From Apostichopus japonicus (taxonomy: Eukaryota; Echinodermata; Holothuroidea; Aspidochirotida; Stichopodidae): DNA of 64,000 nucleotides. A model generated the notes under the pieces. The model saw nothing but the letters and a program-made list of their open reading frames with translations, was not told the origin of the DNA and ran no database searches. Position 1 is the stretch's first letter; each line of letters opens with the position of its first letter. The stretch covers positions 1,238,001 to 1,302,000 of the forward strand of contig NC_092577.1 in the NCBI RefSeq assembly GCF_037975245.1. The letters run 5' to 3'. The position numbers and the translations under genes were made by a program. Of the stretch, positions 54,801-57,800 are shown piece by piece.

Positions 54801-57800
54801 GCTTTATCTCCATTGCCTCTTTTCACCTAGGTGTATCAATTGGGACTTGCGAGGTAACTTGTAAATAAAGTTGCGTGCGCTGGTTTGTGGCTGCACCCTA
54901 TGGGAAGTCCCCCAGGGGACACGTGGTTGGGGAGCACTGTGGTGCCCCAGGAGAGATTGATTGAACTGTGCACACTTTGGTGTGTAGGTGTGATAAGTTA
55001 CCAATAACCAAGTTTTCAAAGCGCTACGATCTCGATGTAGCATCCCTATATAAGTGTCTAATATGTATGTATGTACTTTACCAAAAGAATCCACTCATCA
55101 ACACTGAAAAGCAGAAGTTTTGAAAGGGGCAAAAGAATCTGGTTCTAAGAGAGATTTTTTAACTGGGAACTAATGTCAAAAGACCAGATTTTCAATTTGA
55201 AAAAACCTTTATCATTACCCTTACCAATTGATTTAGGAAACTCTGCTTCACCATTTTTCCCTAGATGATGAAGTTTGCTGAAAATCTTTGTTTTACCCGT
55301 CGTACCCACTCTTTCACCAAGAATTTCCACAAAGCTCCTTTTCAACTTTCCCTAGACAATGAACTTAGCTAAAATATTGTTTTTTTTTTCCCTTGCCGCA
55401 TGACAATTTAAGGTTGTGAATGAGTGGAATGGTTTGCCTGAGAAATTTGTACTTGCAAGTAGTGTGGATGGGCTTAAGAATGCTTTGGACAAGCACTTTA
55501 AGCATTGTAATCAGTCTGAGTGTTTGTGTCTTCAGTATTTTTTTCTCTCTTATAGGGTCCTTGAGAGGGACTTGAGTGTCCCTCCTGATCATTTTCTCTA
55601 CTAAACTAAGGTGATATTTTCTGTTACTATAATTCTGCGGTTTTTCTATATAATTTCCTCGTTTCAGAATCGCATCCATCAGGACTATTGTCCTCGGTGA
55701 TCTCTTACTAGACGTCAGTACCGCCAGTCATCAGGAGTTTGAGATCGGTCTGACAATCGTACATCCCAACTACAACGACTTCAGTCAGAGGAACGACATC
55801 GCTCTGATAAAGCTGCCCCAGTCTGCAGTCTATGACGAGTTCGTTCGACCACTCTGCCTGAATGACATCGAGACGGAAGAGACCACTTTTCCCACAAACT
55901 GTTTTGTGGCCGGATGGGGGTACACCCAGGAGGATGGTGAGTGCAACCTCTCTCCCACTTTCTTCACAACCATGTATTCATTTCTTTAATTCTAAGGGTG
56001 TCTTTTTTATCAAAGTTAAAGACCGTATAAAGTGGAAATTTGTTTAGGCTCACGGCTGAAACTTGACCTGTTTACATTTTGAGACCAAGGTTGTAAATAG
56101 TTTAATTAAGCATGACAATGTGGCTAGGAAGCTTGAAAACCACTACGAACAAGTGGAGGGGTGAACATGCATGGGCAGCTTCCCATTCAACTGGTTGGCT
56201 TAATATAATAACTTAAGTTATTATCTATGAAGGTATACACCAGGATAAACACAAGGGCAACTTTAACAGCGTTTAATGCAATCTAAAATTTATCATACTA
56301 CCCATTTCCTCCATACCCTCCCCCCCCACCTTCACCACCAACATCATAGAAAGAAAAGCTACCCCCCACATTCACCACCAACACCATCTTAGAAACAAAG
56401 CCACCCCCTACATTAAATACTACCAACACCATCTTAGAAACAAAGCCACCCCCTACATTCAATACTACCAACACCATCTTAGAAACAAAGCCACCCCCCC
56501 CCCACATTCACCACCACTCACACCATCTTAGAAACAAAGCCACCCCCTACATTAAATACTACCAACACCATCTTAGAAACAAAGCTACCCCCTACATTAA
56601 ATACTACCAACACCATCTTAGAAACAAAGCCACCCCCTACATTAAATACTACCAACACCATCTTAGAAACAAAGCCACCCCCTACATTAAATACTACCAA
56701 CACCATCTTAGAAACAAAGCCACCCCCTACATTAAATACTACCAACACCATCTTAGAAACAAAGCCACCCCCTACATTAAATACTACCAACACCATCTTA
56801 GAAACAAAGCCACCCCCTACATTAAATACTACCAACACCATCTTAGAAACAAAGCCACCCCCTACATTAAATACTACCAACACCATCTTAGAAACAAAGC
56901 CACCCCCCCACATTCACCACCACTCACACCATCTTAGAAACAAAGCCACCCCCTACATTAAATACTACCAACACCATCTTAGAAACAAAGCTACCCCCTA
57001 CATTAAATACTACCAACACCATCTTAGAAACAAAGCCACCCCCTACATTAAATACTACCAACACCATCTTAGAAACAAAGCCACCCCCTACATTAAATAC
57101 TACCAACACCATCTTAGAAACAAAGCCACCCCCTACATTAAATACTACCAACACCATCTTAGAAACAAAGCCACCCCCTACATTAAATACTACCAACACC
57201 ATCTTAGAAACAAAGCCACCCCCTACATTAAATACTACCAACACCATCTTAGAAACAAAGCCACCCCCTACATTAAATACTACCAACACCATCTTAGAAA
57301 CAAAGCTACCCCCTACATTAAATACTACCAACACCATCTTAGAAACAAAGCCACCCCCTACATTAAATACTACCAACACCATCTTAGAAACAAAGCCACC
57401 CCCTACATTAAATACTACCAACACCATCTTAGAAACAAAGCCACCCCCTACATTAAATACTACCAACACCATCTTAGAAACAAAGCCACCCCCTACATTC
57501 AATACTACCAACACCATCTTAGAAACAAAGCCACCCCCCCCACATTCACCACCACTCACACCATCTTAGAAACAAAGCCACCCCCTACATTAAATACTAC
57601 CAACACCATCTTAGAAACAAAGCTACCCCCTACATTAAATACTACCAACACCATCTTAGAAACAAAGCCACCCCCTACATTAAATACTACCAACACCATC
57701 TTAGAAACAAAGCCACCCCCTACATTAAATACTACCAACACCATCTTAGAAACAAAGCCACCCCCTACATTAAATACTACCAACACCATCTTAGAAACAA

